A stretch of DNA of 64,000 nucleotides from Skeletonema tropicum (GCA_037178625.1 CM074138.1:2232001-2296000), one strand, 5' to 3'; numbered from the stretch's first letter, positions 42,942 through 55,257 are shown. A program made the numbers and translations. Notes: a model not told the origin generated them from the sequence alone.

Positions 42942-44678
42942 TTACTCTTGTTCCATGAGAGAAACAGTTTGGGCACATAGCTCCTCCAACTCAGAATCAA
43001 CTAATCCAGGACTCGACTCTCTGAGAAGAAGAACGCCACGGAATGGCCGCAGCACTCGTCTTCTAATCTCATTCTGCTCCTCAATAGAAGATGAAGATTG
43101 TTCTTTGGTCTCTAACATAGCTTGCACTTCATCAGTAGTAACAATCCCCCCATCAGCCAAAAGGAACGGCGGTGGTGATACTACATTGCTACTACAACAA
43201 AAAATCGAACCCATACTCCCCAACGACGTTGCACCACACCGACTCACAATCACCCTCAAAATCGACAGTGACTGTAAATAGTTGGACTCCTCCATGTCTT
43301 TCAAACTAGGACAATAATCATCACCTCCATCATTTCTTTGACACAACAATTCATGTAAACGCACACTACCCGCATTCCTCCCTCTACTCTCACACCTACG
43401 CAATACCACCTCACCCAATCCAGACACTTTCAAAGTTGCCAATAGTCGAGTAGGTGCAACAAATCGTGTCCATACCTCAAACCACCCGGCCATTGGTTCC
43501 ATCATGGCCAATATACATGATGATACATCATTACATAATATAGAACAAAGTCCGAAAATCATCCGTTCCATCTCCCTTTCATGTCCAATTGACGAAGTGA
43601 CAAATTCCATAGCTAAAGATGATAAAGATGACAGGAGATGATGACAACTATCCCAATATAAATCCAAATCTACCACTTCTGGCTCATCATCGCTTTGTTG
43701 TTGGTTGTCAACAAATGCTTTATTATTGGACAGGGACAAAATGAATCCAACAATATTCAATGTCACTCCCCAACTCTGACAACGAAACATTCCCCCTCCT
43801 CCACCTCTATGTTGACACTTTTCAAATATCGACTTGTGCACATTTAAATATCTCCGACGCTCATCGAAGTTATTATTCGTTTGGTGGTGGTTGTTGTTGT
43901 TATTACTGACAAGACCACGGTAGAGAATGGATTGAATCCGTTCCCACGATTGTATATCGGGACTTAAATCTTCCATGTCTTGTGCTTGTTCTAATAATTC
44001 CAATGCTGTCTTATTGTGATTGTTGTCATTGTTGTTGTTGTTGTTAGGTGCTTCTTCTTGCATTGACGAATCTTGCATTGTTGCATTATCAGTCGACTTT
44101 GTAGTATCGACATGATGTTGATGTGCATCAATGACCTGTTGTGCCGTAATTCTTGGTGGTAGCAGAAACGCACCCTTTTGTGAGTCCATTAGATCGAATA
44201 ATGAAAAGGAAGTTGCTGCTGCTGCTGCCGCTGTTGGTGGTTTGTTGGTTGTTGTTGCAGCTGCAGGAGATTCCTCTCTTGATACCTTGTTGGATGATCC
44301 ACTAGCGGCAATGTTATCATCCTCTGTTCCTTGTGTAGAGGAGAGCAATAACGACGACAGTAGTGTTGGACACTCTTGAATAATTTGAGCATTCATTTGT
44401 TGAAATGCTCGTGTGTCCATTAAATGGGTGACTTCCTCCTCCTCTAATAAAATGGCATTGTGATGACTATTATTGGTGTGGAGCATCATTGATAGTTTTT
44501 GAGCAGAGCATGTTAGTTCGTCGCCCAGTTTGGATTCGAGTAATTGATTGAGGGCGTGATGGCCAATGTTGGTAGTAGCGTCGCTGCTGCTGCTGCTGTT
44601 TTCACGTTGCTTTGATTCAAAGTTGAGAAAATCAGAGAGATTATTGCTATTCGTGCTGCTGTTGGTTGTTGTTGGCAT
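42942..44678 (-). CDS. Hypothetical Ser/Asn-rich 578-aa protein
   Basis: ATG at 44678, stop at 42942. The N-terminal 300 residues are Asn/Ser/Gln-rich but contain helical islands (ALNQLLESKLGDELTC, SLFDLMDSQKGAFLLPPR, ALELLEQAQDMEDLSPDIQS). The C-terminal half is ordered, with repeated helical and Cys-containing segments (CQSWGVTLNIVGFILSLS, MERMIFGLCSILCNDVSSCI, AGWFEVWTRFVAPTRLL, SLSILRVIVSRCGATSLGS) that suggest an alpha-solenoid. No family recognised. No signal peptide or transmembrane helix, so probably cytosolic or nuclear. A real gene by length and by its ordered half. Confidence 0.75.
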   Translation of the reverse strand: MPTTTNSSTNSNNLSDFLNFESKQRENSSSSSDATTNIGHHALNQLLESKLGDELTCSAQKLSMMLHTNNSHHNAILLEEEEVTHLMDTRAFQQMNAQIIQECPTLLSSLLLSSTQGTEDDNIAASGSSNKVSREESPAAATTTNKPPTAAAAAATSFSLFDLMDSQKGAFLLPPRITAQQVIDAHQHHVDTTKSTDNATMQDSSMQEEAPNNNNNNDNNHNKTALELLEQAQDMEDLSPDIQSWERIQSILYRGLVSNNNNNHHQTNNNFDERRRYLNVHKSIFEKCQHRGGGGGMFRCQSWGVTLNIVGFILSLSNNKAFVDNQQQSDDEPEVVDLDLYWDSCHHLLSSLSSLAMEFVTSSIGHEREMERMIFGLCSILCNDVSSCILAMMEPMAGWFEVWTRFVAPTRLLATLKVSGLGEVVLRRCESRGRNAGSVRLHELLCQRNDGGDDYCPSLKDMEESNYLQSLSILRVIVSRCGATSLGSMGSIFCCSSNVVSPPPFLLADGGIVTTDEVQAMLETKEQSSSSIEEQNEIRRRVLRPFRGVLLLRESSPGLVDSELEELCAQTVSLMEQE

Positions 44679-45714
44679 GGTGAGTTGTTGTGTTCTTTAT
44701 TCATCGAGGAGCATGATTTTTTGCTGTTGTTTGGTCATTGCATTGCCAACAAGTATATCCAACACAACATCATCATCTGTTTTGGTGAGTACTGTACTAT
44801 TGACTTAAGCTTGCAAGTTTTTTTTAATATCAGGCTGACAGTGGCAACTAAGGTATCGATAAGAACCTAATGGCGAAGGGATGAAGATTACCACTGCAAG
44901 GACGGTCAAAATCCTTCTAGTTACTGTGTTATTGAGGGTCGTAGGAAGCCATTTTTCACCATGGTTTCGGTGATTTTTGATAGTTGATGGCATGTGAGTA
45001 CCGAGTGTAAGTAGGAACTAATATATTAGAAAACGGTACTGGTTTTTATCGGAAGCCACACTCGACTGATACAACTTCAAGTTGGAGGAGGTTGCTTGAT
45101 GGTGTATTGTATGTAGGTACTCCTACCAAGGAGTAAGCACAAACGGCGGACAGTTAGTCGCGAGGAGGAGGAAATGACGCTCGCGACTAAAAAAATGGAG
45201 ACCAAACTCCCAGTACGTATGTAGGAGTAGAAAAATTCTATGTGGTACACAAAATAGGTACTTGCAAATTCATTCCAATGGGACAGTAAGAGTGAGCAGC
45301 TGTGCTTTTCATCACTTCGGTTTTGTTGCGACACTTCGATAGGACAGGAACGAAGTTGAGAAGGTCCGCCTTACTAAATAACGAAGAACAATGCAATCAC
45401 ACACGCACAGCTGCATTTGCAAAGTGAGGGAGGTGGCGTCAGTGGAGGCGTGGTATGGATTGACAAGATTCAATGACGTTTCTGTATTCAACATGATGTA
45501 TTGCATGCATTTACTAAGTAGAAGTAAGTACACTCGGTCGTGCCAATAATCCAAGCAGTCAACTTGATTGATTGAGGGATGGGACTGAGCGATGTATGTA
45601 CATAGTGTCAGCCTCACGTCTCACGTTCATGTTGGAACATGTCAAGAAGACGAACTATTGTATCATAAAGAGTTGATAAGTATCGGCAAAGGAAACTAAA
45701 GCTATATATCAACC
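44679..45714. other. 1.0-kb spacer with a dispersed coding fragment
   Basis: Holds the membrane-anchor fragment at 44805-44993 described separately. The rest shows nothing I can name. Confidence 0.4.
44805..44947 (-). pseudogene. Dispersed signal-anchor fragment, copy 1
   Basis: On the minus strand this reads LNNTVTRRILTVLAVVIFI, then LGSYRYL and QPDI. A paralogous fragment lies at 59660-59796 with LNNTVTRRVLTLLAVVIFIL. The protein is better conserved than random drift would predict. A basic-then-hydrophobic order fits the N-terminal anchor of a type II membrane protein. No catalytic domain follows, so it is a gene fragment. Confidence 0.5.
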
Positions 45715-46173
45715 ATGTGCAATCCACCATTACACACCGAAAAGTCACCCCTACTAGGTCTCCAATTCATTGAATCATCTCCATTCCCAACACCACAGCT
45801 GAACAACACTCGAACAACTCCAACGAGACATCATCATCAGCGGCGGCAGCAAGAACAAATCCAGAATGAACGTCGACAATTACTGTATTTGATGTTTCTT
45901 ATAGCGGCTTTGCTGCTTGCTGCACCGGTACTATGCATTATTAGAGGGACGGCTGATCGATTATTCTTTGGTAGTGGCAGGGCTGACGGACCGTTCAATG
46001 ATAGAAATGTTGTGTTGGAGCAGAAATCATCACCGTTTCTGCGACAATCGTCTCCTTCTTCGGTTGCCGCGGTGTCTGCTCGTGAGGAAGACTTGTCTAC
46101 AATATCCTCTTCTCCATCGTCATCACCAAGTAGTACTCATTACAACAAGACGAATTCCACTGTATATTCGTGA
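45715..46173 (+). CDS. Small single-pass membrane protein, 152 aa
   Basis: ATG at 45715. The N-terminal 55 residues are polar and basic, with a dileucine-type motif (TEKSPLLGLQ) and a His/Arg/Gln stretch (RHHHQRRQQEQIQNERRQ). One transmembrane helix follows (LLYLMFLIAALLLAAPVLCI, about 56-76). The C-terminal part is Ser-rich with NKT and NST sequons at the end. Positive charges before the helix predict a cytosolic N-terminus and lumenal C-terminus. The dileucine motif suggests endosome or vacuole sorting. No family recognised. Confidence 0.6.
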   Translation: MCNPPLHTEKSPLLGLQFIESSPFPTPQLNNTRTTPTRHHHQRRQQEQIQNERRQLLYLMFLIAALLLAAPVLCIIRGTADRLFFGSGRADGPFNDRNVVLEQKSSPFLRQSSPSSVAAVSAREEDLSTISSSPSSSPSSTHYNKTNSTVYS

Positions 46174-48349
46174 TATACCCAGATACGAAGAGGCAAGGTT
46201 TTGCCACCATGAGATGTCGGTGTCGATTCTTGCTGGGTTACAATCTACATGCAAGCGTTAGAAGGAATTGCATAAAATGATATCATTACGTGTATATTAG
46301 ATGCTAAAAGATGAGCTAATAGCTCTTGGTTCGTTATGTACCATACGTTCGTTACATAGTACTTCTCTAGTGTTTTGGAGATGAATGTCTTGTGTGCCGT
46401 TGGTAGTTGTGATCTTCAGCAAGTATTTACATCTATGCTCCAAGCACAGCGCTCATGATGCAACCATTTACTCTTTAGTTGTCCTTCGTAGATGATACCT
46501 GTTCCTCATTAAGGTACCTAAGAAGCAAGAGATTGAGAGACGGTGGTAGAACATTTGGGGGATTGTTTTTGCAAAATTCTTCAAGGGCATCGATGAAGAC
46601 ATTATGCTGCAGATTCTGGGGGGTAATAGTTGTTTGTGAGCGGTTATACGACGCTTTTAGACTTCGTTAGTGATGGTGCCACTTAGCATAGATATGTACA
46701 GAGATGGACAAATACAACTGAAGCTAAAGCTCATAGAGACTTAGATAATGAATGGTTTGCCCCGCAAACGAACGGTAACAGTAAAGTAATAGATAAGTAG
46801 ATTCTGACATAAGACAAAGATAATAAAATTTCTGTTACTTCTTTGTCGTAGAAGCTGTTCTTTCTCCAAAGTAATCAAAACACACCGTCTTACTCCATCC
46901 TGAAGTACACTCACTGCCCGCCCCAAGACTGGCAATATCCCTAGTGGTTTTAGCGCTCCTTAAATTATGAGCTCGGATTTTGCTACAGTTGTTTCATCGC
47001 GGTGATTTGTTTTGGCGGGAAAAGTTCCCAAAGCTGAGCGAGCCGGCGGCCGGCGCGGGGCACCCTAGATAGGGTCTTCAGACACCTGTCTGAGTCACTT
47101 GGGAGGACTCAGCACACGTGCAGAGTCCCTCTGGAGAGGACTCCCACGTGTGACAGAAGATCCTATGTAGGGTGCTCTCAGCACATCATGTGCTGAGTCC
47201 TCCAAGTGACTCAGACAGGTGTCTGAAGATCCTATGTAGGGTGTGTAGGGTGGGCGCGGGGACTTTCCCCACCACGCTGTAGTCCTCGATAGATTCCCTC
47301 GGTTGGGTGCGAAAAATAATTTCTTTGTAGAAAAGTCCGCGATTTTATTTTGGCGGAACAATGTTCGGGAATCTTATAACCTCAAGCTTCCCTCCAAAAA
47401 TAATATCGTGGCGCAAAAAATATGTTTGGGTGAAAAATTCCAAGAGCGTATCTACCGAGGACTACAGCGTGTTCCCCACTGGTATTGAGCCCATTATTTG
47501 CTAGTTGTTTTGTTAGTGCTTTTTTTGCGGGAACATTTTCCCGGGAAAATTATTTCCAGAGAGTAGCTTTCAGCGCGATGAGGCAGAAATTTCTGTCTCC
47601 AGTTTGCTAGTGCCACCGATATTGCGCGCACTATCTCTCTAGTGACCCTCTCTGTCGATTTTCTCCAAAGTAATCCGAGATACTCTTGATACTCTTCCAT
47701 TGCGACATCGATCAGACATTTGTGAGGATTGCATTTGTTGAAGCGGCACCCAAATTACAGATATAATCATATACCGGTACTGAATTGTCCAAATCCGCAA
47801 ACTGTCCCAGGGCACATAAACTGTCCTACCTATGTACTGTACTTGTCACGTCCCTTGAAGACACATTTCAAGAGACAACCGGCAGCAGGCAGCCAGGCGA
47901 ACGGCGAACCGCTTCCTGAATCAACCTGACATCCGGTATAAAACCGTAGTAATTCCTTTGTGATACTTATGATTTCGAACATCTGATGCTTTCTTTACCT
48001 GACAACCACACAAAGCATCGACCATGAAGAAATAATAAGTATCTATCAGATGTCGTCGTCGGTGTCGAGAACCGTCCATCACCACTACTGCTACACAGCA
48101 TGGCATCAATCTCTTAATTTGATAGCTAGAGCTGGAGCAGTGTAGTTGCCTTCTTTTGGGAGGCTTCAGTATACACATATTATTTTTGCACAAACGATCA
48201 TCTCCTTTGGACTCATACATCAAATCATCAATACACAACATCACCATCACGATCAAAAGTGCTGCGTAACTGCCGCCAGCTTGCTTTACATCAATCATCC
48301 CTTCAATTTTCCGCCGGTCTTAAGGCCTGCTTGAAGTACTCAGCAAAAG
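46174..48349. other. 2.2-kb spacer with one complex foldback
   Basis: Apart from the inverted repeat at 47061-47233 I see only short chance ORFs. The last few hundred bases are presumably the promoter and leader of the Mei2-like gene. Confidence 0.4.
47061..47233. repeat. Complex foldback element, 173 bp
   Basis: The outer arms (CACCCTAGATAGGGTCTTCA onward, 47061-47115; inverse at 47189-47233) pair over about 40 bases, including CAGACACCTGTCTGAGTCAC. Nested inside are further palindromes: CACACGTG / CACGTGTG, GAGTCC / GGACTC, and CAGCACATCATGTGCTG at 47180-47196. Could fold into a multi-branched cruciform. Probably a MITE or foldback transposon. Confidence 0.7.
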
Positions 48350-51300
48350 ATGTCCTCTTCTTCAGCAGCCGCCAAGAATCATGCAGTAGATATCAATCGA
48401 GGTGGCACCAATCAATCAAATCATCATCCGCCGTCCAACACCAACAACAACAATGGAGGAGGAGGCAACAACACCACGACCTCTCCAAATCTAACAAGTT
48501 TTACTCCCCCTCCTCCCGGCTTTGATACACCCGCCACCACCAACACTAACACCAACACCAACTTGGTAAAAATAGCCAGTGAACAATCCCCCCATCGCAA
48601 ATCACCCTCCTTCAACAATCTCGCCATGGCACTTGGGACAGGATTAGCGGAATGCATGGACAATTCCACCTCGATTGACACCACTTCCACTAACAACAAT
48701 AAGGCAGTGGGTCTGGACTCGATGGACAATTATGCAAGACAGTCACGACACGCGGTAACACGACTCATTGGTCACTCGCAGTTTCAACAGCAGCAACGGG
48801 AGGGGAGGGGGAGTGTCCCTCCTGGTTATTTCAATGGAAGCGGTGTTAGTGGTGCTGGAGGTAGTAGTAATAGTGGAACGTTGAATTTGCAATATCTTAG
48901 TGTCAATGGTAGTGGTGGGGATGGGAGTGGTCAGCAACAGCATCAACAGCAGCAACAAGTGAGATTTACAGCGGCAATGATGGCACAGCAGAGTCACAAC
49001 ATTCATCATCAAAGTGCTGCTGCTTCTGCTGCTGGTCATCATCATCCCTTGACACTGGTTGGTCATCAAGATTTGAATAATATGCATCAACAACAACAGC
49101 AGCAGCAGCAATTGCAACTAATGGGACAAACTACTACAGCAAGTCAATTTTTGAATCATGGGAATGATCGTCACCTATTGCAGATGCATCACCAACCATC
49201 TCAAGCAGCTGCAGCAGTCGATGGATCCAACAATCTAGGTGGAGGAGGTGGTGGTAGTGGTAATAACTGGTAACACTCTCCACCAATCGACCTATAATCC
49301 ACTCACCAAACAGCAACAACAAGGGATGCAGTTCCAACATCCTTCATCCAACACCAATATCAACAATCAGAATCGAATGATGATGAATACTCCCACCAAC
49401 ATTTTACACTCCTATCAAGGAGTTACGGTAGTTGAACCGAATAGTGCAAGGAATTCACCTGCCATTTTGAATCCCAATGGTGGTGGTGGTTTGACTGGTA
49501 GTGGTGGTGGGGATGGATTGAATGGGGGATTGCCCCTTTCGTCTCAAATACCTCATGGTACCAACAACACTAACACTACTGCAACAACAACAACAACATC
49601 AGGAGGTGTAGTACCAATGATAGGAGGAAGAGCATCCGCACCCCCCTCCAATTTAACCACGGGTGGGGGACGTACGGGAAGTGTACTACATCCTACTACT
49701 GCCATGGGACATCATCCGAATTTACGTGCGTTTACGGCAAGTAGTTTACAGATGAGGGTTGCGGAATTGCATCAAGAGTTGGGTGGTGGTGGAGTTGGAG
49801 TTGGTGGAAATGTGACCAATACTACCATCAGTGGAGGAGGAGGAGGAGGAGGTGGAGGTGGTACGAATGTTGTCGGTGTCGTTGGTGGACCTACACCACC
49901 ATCGTCACGTCCCACCACTCCAGGACAACCACAACAAGTTCGAACAATTATTGTTACATCCGCCACACCACCCCTGCATCCCAATACACCCCAACGTGTT
50001 GTATTATCCAATTCTCCTTCTCCTCGACCTGTCATGCTAACTACCACTACTACTACCAACAACAACAACACTGCAGGAGCTCCAGGAGTACTATCTTCAA
50101 CAACTACGTCAAACAACTCACGTCCATCCACTCCAGCAATGAATATCACACCGGAACAACGTGAGAAGGAACAGTTGGCTGCTCAAGAATTGGAACCATT
50201 TTTGAAACGACGTGATACTGCTACTACTACTACTGAAAATTTAAATGGGAGTAGTGGCTCTTCTTCTTCTGGTAGCAAACAAAGCAACGGTAGCAATGGT
50301 AGTAGTAGCAACAGCAGCAGTAGTAGTAGTAGTCGAGGACTAGCCATCCTATACGCATCCATCCTCAACATACCCGATGTACGTTCCACCTGTGAGGCAT
50401 TTGGAGCATTGGAATCGTTCCGATCGGACTTTGCCGAGAGTAAGGGGGTGGTATTTGCGACTTTTTATGATTTGAGATCGGCGCAGATGGCGGTTGTGGA
50501 GTTGCCCAAGGCGTTGAATAAGATGGTTAGTAATAGTAATAGTGGTGGGGGTGGACAAGTGGTGAGGGCGGTGGAGGTGGAGTATTGTGTTCCGTTGAAT
50601 GCATCAAGTGCAACTGATGAGAGTATGTTGATGTTGTCGAATTTACCGGGGTCGGTCGATGAACAGGATTTGAGTCGTATGTTATCGTCGTTTGGGGAGG
50701 TCCGTGCGGTTCATTATCAGGCGAACATGAGTGGTGGCGGTGATGATGATGATGATGATGACTTGGCATCGTACATGGTGGAATTCTATGATGTGCAAGA
50801 TGCTCGTCAGGCATTGATGGAGTTGGAACAGACCAATTCATGGGGGGAGAGGGCAGGTGTGAAGGTTGCCACGAGAAGTCCAGCGAAACGAAAGCAGGGG
50901 AAGGAATTGATTCTACTCATGAGTAATTGGAGACAGGGTGTGGCACCGAAACAACCTGGAGAGGTGACAATAGCTGATCCTAGTCAGACCCCGTCACCTC
51001 CAGCTCCCGTGGTGAAGAAGCATTCGACTCCTCCGAGTGCTGCTCCGACAGTTGATACGACGCAAACTGGTGGGCAGCACATCCATCACATGGCCGCGGG
51101 AACTGCTGCTGCTGCACATTCGTATTACCAATATGCTCCTCATCAGGGAGATCTTCAACAACAGTATGCGGCCCAACTCGTCATGGGTCCAGATGGGCAC
51201 TATCAATACATGTTGGTGAATCATGGTGGTCATTATGCTCACCCTGGACAGATGGTCATTGATCCTCATCAGCAGCAGCTCATGTATGCAGCTGTAGATC

Positions 51301-52085
51301 CGCAATATATGCACATGAATCCGCAACAATATCATCATGTTCAATATGCCAACACGATACCTGGTGCCAATTATGGCATGCCTTTGGGCCATGACATCCA
51401 ACAGCAGCAGCAACAGCAGCAACAACAGCAACATCAACAGCCTCCTACACAGTTTATTGCAATGCCTTCAAATACGGTTCGAGGAGGAGAGGGTAATTCG
51501 AGCAGTTTGTCAAGTGATAGCCAGTCACCTGGGGTCAACCGAAGTAAAGCCTCCACAAGAACATTCTCGGGGAAGAGTAATGCAAGCATAGGAAGTGGAA
51601 GCGGTAATTCTTCTGGGAATAACTCTGGAGGAAATGCAGATGAAAACAACGACTTGGCACTATTCATCGAAAACGTCAAGAGTGGGAAAGACGTACGATC
51701 ATCCCTCATGGTTCGAAATATACCAAACAAATACACACAACAAATGCTGTTGGGAGAATTCGCCGCGACGGGGCATGGACCTGACAAGATGGACTTTTTC
51801 TACCTCCCCATCGATTTTAAGAACAAATGCAATAGAGGATATGCGTTCGTCAATTTTGTGGATTACAAAGATATTGTCCCTTTCTTTGACAGATACAACG
51901 GGACAGGTTGGAAGAGGTTCAATAGTGACAAGATTTGTGATATCACCTATGCTCGTATTCAGGGGAAGACGGCGATGCTAAAGCGTTTTGAGAACTCAGC
52001 TTTAATGGCAAAGGATGATGAGTATCGCCCAATGGTGTTTGTTTCGCATGGGGAACGAAAAGGAGAAAGAGAATGTTTTGGATGA
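48350..52085 (+). CDS. Mei2-like RNA-binding protein, three RRMs, probable 64-nt intron
   Basis: Mei2-like proteins bind RNA and control meiosis or differentiation. ATG at 48350. The first 303 codons are Asn/Gly/Gln/His-rich. The frame then stops at 49271-49273, but a GTAATA...AACAAG intron (49260-49323) joins cleanly (G|GG) to the downstream frame and gives about 1223 aa. An indel is the alternative. RRM1 is near residues 640-715 (GLAILYASILNIPDVRSTCE), RRM2 near 735-805 (SMLMLSNLPGSVDEQDLSRM, VRAVHYQA). The diagnostic C-terminal RRM3 lies near 1090-1195: SSLMVRNIPNKYTQQMLLGE, DFFYLPIDFKNKCNRGYAFV, CDITYARIQGKTAMLKRFEN. Poly-Gln and Ser/Asn linkers lie between. Likely nuclear/cytoplasmic. 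RRM3 makes the family call strong. Confidence 0.85.
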
Positions 52086-52244
52086 ATTAATGAGGCAGTA
52101 GAATAAATAGCTTAAATAAGAATAATTTTAACTTTCGTAGAAGACTTGGGAACGCTCCCATTGGATCGTCCCACAGCTGCCCTATCCGTGGTAGTTTAAA
52201 GGGCACACCCCTTTGTATGAAGGCGAAAAGTCGCAGCTTATATT

Positions 52245-53000
52245 TTATGATGAAAACAACAACATTGAAAGCCAAGCCGAATTGACAGGTGCATTCAAGT
52301 TCTCTAGCTCAGACAGTATCTGGGAATAATAGGAACACGCCATGCTGTTAACTATCGCTTCGTTCGTGAGCGTTTTAGCACTCGAGACCTTCCTTGTAAG
52401 TTCAGATTCATACGCTTCTTCTGCTTTATGACGAATGATCTTGGCCAAGCGGAGGCAAGCTTCTGCGCACAGTGTGGACCGAGCAGCATCAATATATTTG
52501 AGAAATGCAATCTCTGCCACGTCTAAGTCTTTCCTATTCAACATATAGGCGACGAATACATTCAAATCAGCGTAAGGCTCTCCTCCCGAGCTGCGGCACT
52601 TGTGAATGATCAATGTTGGCTTGCTCAAGACGAAGCCAGGATGCGCTTTACTCCCGGCTAGTGCAGTTGGGTCAGAAATATGACTCTGAAGAGATCAAGG
52701 GCCTTTTTAGCATTGCTTGATTGTCCCTGATTCGCCAATTGTACGGCAAATGGGGGTCAAAAAAACTAAGTTCAGTGACAACTTGTGTTGGATCAAAATC
52801 TGGTAACATTGTTTCGACCGCATGAGCACACAATGCAAGAGCTTCGTCATTGCGGCCATAGTGTTGCAGCCAAAGGCGCTCTGTGAGATCAGCTCACTGC
52901 AGTTATCCGTTACGTATTCTTTCACGAGTACTCTCGAATGAAGGTTAGGATCATAGATTGATTTCATTTCATCAATATGGCTGATACAGCTTCTCTTCAA
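52245..53000 (-). pseudogene. Decayed gene of unknown family next to MYND copy
   Basis: Read on the minus strand, protein-like fragments alternate between frames: LVKEYVTDNCSELISQ, then LWLQHYGRNDEALALCAHAV, TMLPDFDPTQVVTELSFFDP, then ADLNVFVAYMLNRKDLDVAE and AEACLRLAKIIRHKAEEAYE. The helical repeats with A/L at fixed spacing look TPR-like. At least three frameshifts. Part of it is duplicated at 53530-53900. Confidence 0.55.
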
Positions 53001-53385
53001 ATTTACCTTGTCGTCTCAATCATGACATCAGCCTGGAAGGCAAGGCCGCGACAGTGATACAGTGGTACTTAATGAGTCTCTTCACGAAGATCTCTGCCAT
53101 GGTCATTTCAAACTCCTCTCGAGGCGAGCACGTTGCCGATGCAAGCCACAATAGAAGGAAACACGAAGAACACAATAAGAAAGCTCTCTCAGAACTCAGA
53201 AAGAGGGCAACCCCGAAGAAAAACTTTCTCGCTATGGTACATAGCTACATTGGCCAATCCAATCATTGCCAGACAGCTAGAGCAAGGTCAAGGTATTATC
53301 AGGTGCAGCGGAGATCACTCTTGGACCGTCTAGAACAACAACAGAGCGCTACGATACGACAGAGTGGCAGTAATATTTCATAAAG

Positions 53386-53530
53386 ATGAGCGCCGATGTA
53401 GGGGGGGGGAAACGAGGCGTGCTGCGCCTCCTGCAACTAAAATTGAAGGACTGCTCCGCTTGCAAAGTTGTTCGATACTGTGCCGTTCAATGTCAGAGGG
53501 AGCATCGACCGCAACACAAAAAAAGAGAGA
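53386..53530 (+). pseudogene. Truncated MYND-type zinc-finger copy
   Basis: ATG at 53386. About 90 bases of leader upstream match the leader of the intact gene at 56807 nearly exactly. About 30 bases are missing after the first codons, removing the first zinc ligands. CSACKVVRYCAVQCQREHRP is kept. The copy ends abruptly after CCGCAACACAAAAAAA where the duplicated minus-strand fragment begins. A broken gene at a duplication junction. Confidence 0.75.
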
Positions 53531-53900
53531 ATGCAATCTCTACCACGTCTAAGTCTTTCCTATTCAACATATAGGCGACGATTGCATTCAAATCAGCTTA
53601 AGGCTCTCCTCCCGAGCTGCGGCACTTGTGAATGATCAATGTTGGCTTGCTCAAGACGAAGCCAAGATGCGCTTTACTCCCGGCTATTGTAGTGCGGTTG
53701 GTCAGAAATATGACTTCTGAAGAGATCAAGGGCCTTTTAGCAGTGCTTGATTGTCCCTGATTCGCCAATTGTACGACAAATGGGAGTCAAAATGCTAAGT
53801 TTAGTGACAACTTGTGTTGGATCAAAATCTGGTAACATTGTTTCGACCACATGATCACACAATCCAAGAGCTTCGTCATTGCTCATTCACGAAGTTCTCT
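53530..53900 (-). pseudogene. Second copy of the decayed helical-repeat gene fragment
   Basis: Matches 52504-52862 with few differences, offset by about 1.03 kb. Carries additional indels. Lies directly against the truncated MYND copy, so the duplication breakpoint is near 53527. Confidence 0.7.
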
Positions 53901-54161
53901 GCCATGGTCGTTTCAAACTCCTCTCGATCAAGCTTTAACAAGGAAAGAAGGCTTATTTACCCTTGGAAAGAAGTCGATAATCCAGAGTCGAGCACGTACC
54001 CTTGTGCAAGCCACAATAGACGGAAACACGAAGAACACATCAAAGAAAGCTCTCTCAGAACTCAGAAAGAGGGCAACCCCGAAGAAAAACTTTCTTGCTA
54101 TGGTACATTCGACATAGCTACATTGACCAATCCAATCTTTGTTGAGACAGCTAGCAAGGTA
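53901..54161. repeat. Duplicated spacer, second copy
   Basis: Corresponds to 53080-53310 (shared runs such as CTCTCTCAGAACTCAGAAAG) with an insertion near 53925-54000. It ends at the TA where the mariner-like element is inserted. Confidence 0.65.
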
Positions 54162-54456
54162 CTACAATTTCGAGATCATTTGATTTTTACCCCCCCCTTT
54201 ATAAAATATACCTAGGTAAAAAATATAGTTGAAAATCAACTAGCAAAAATACCTAGGTAAAAAATATAGTTGCTTCTTCGTAGGAATTCAGTGTAAAAAA
54301 GTCCGCCAAGGGTGAAAATCATCATTTCTCATCCGTTATTATTGCACACAATGATGAAAACAGCACTGGTACGTCCCGTCCCTTCCTCTCCACACTACAG
54401 CAAACTAAGACGCCTGACACCAATCAGTCGAGGAGGAAGACCACAAGGAGAAGAAG

Positions 54457-55257
54457 ATGCAGCAATCCAGAAACCCCGCGGAGAACCTCCAAAGGCTTCG
54501 TGCACAGAGAGGAAATGATTCCTCCCTACCCAACATCATCCCGGATGAGGTGAGCATTACAGTTCTGAGATCTTCACCAAGATCTTCGCCTTGGTCACTA
54601 GTGGAGAAGAAGAATATCTCCATAGAAGTCGTCAAATTAGCTAAGCAGATCAAGAAGGACATTGGTGACATCGACATTGCCAATCGCACCGACATGTTGA
54701 CGATATTCGACGAAATTTTGAAGCAATACAGCTCCAAAAAAAATCAGGGACATGAAAAATGATGGTCATTCCAATCTTTTGGTGCAGATTTTGAACATAG
54801 CCGACACAATCCTCCACCACAAACGACAGAAGCGACTTCAATCCATGGGGCATCGTACACGGCGGGCGGCGTTGCAATCAGAAGATGATATGCTCCGTTC
54901 GGATGAAGATAATCTTTATGGTCCCCCAAGTCAGCAGCAGAGAGGAGCGCAGACCGCAACGAAGTTGCACAGGGTATGCTCAACAGATTACTCTCGAAGA
55001 ACTCAAGTAATATGCATAACGACAAAGACAGCAGCAGTCTGACGACTCCTCAAAAGCGTCAGAGAATTGAGGCAAAGCAACGCAAACGGAAGTTGATGAA
55101 GGTGGAGGAGAAAGGTGGGAGATACGTTGTGGGTTCGATGCGTGATCTAATTGCCGATGGTGAACCGACATTGAGCCAGGGTGGCCCTGACCTCACCCCC
55201 AACACAATGATGGCGAGATTTGACCGTGCGCATTCGTCTGATTCTGAGGAAGAATGA
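54457..55257 (+). pseudogene. Accessory ORF region of the mariner-like element
   Basis: Three overlapping frames carry protein-like sequence: 54457-54762 (VVKLAKQIKKDIGDIDIANR), 54752-55042 (TRRAALQSEDDMLRSDEDNL) and 54976-55257 (TTPQKRQRIEAKQRKRKLMK, ending SSDSEEE). The first and last share a frame, so one ancestral gene with an indel or intron is likely. It is charged and helical with a basic cluster. Not recognised. Convergent with the transposase and overlapping its 3' end. Confidence 0.5.

Noticed and set aside
49772..50149. Minus-strand ORFs with Val/Pro/Gly runs inside the Mei2-like gene
   Set aside because: Shadows of low-complexity repeats of the real gene.
53054..53383. 109-aa plus-strand ORF upstream of the truncated MYND copy
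   Set aside because: It is the duplicated spacer; the second copy at 53901-54161 has indels that do not respect the frame.
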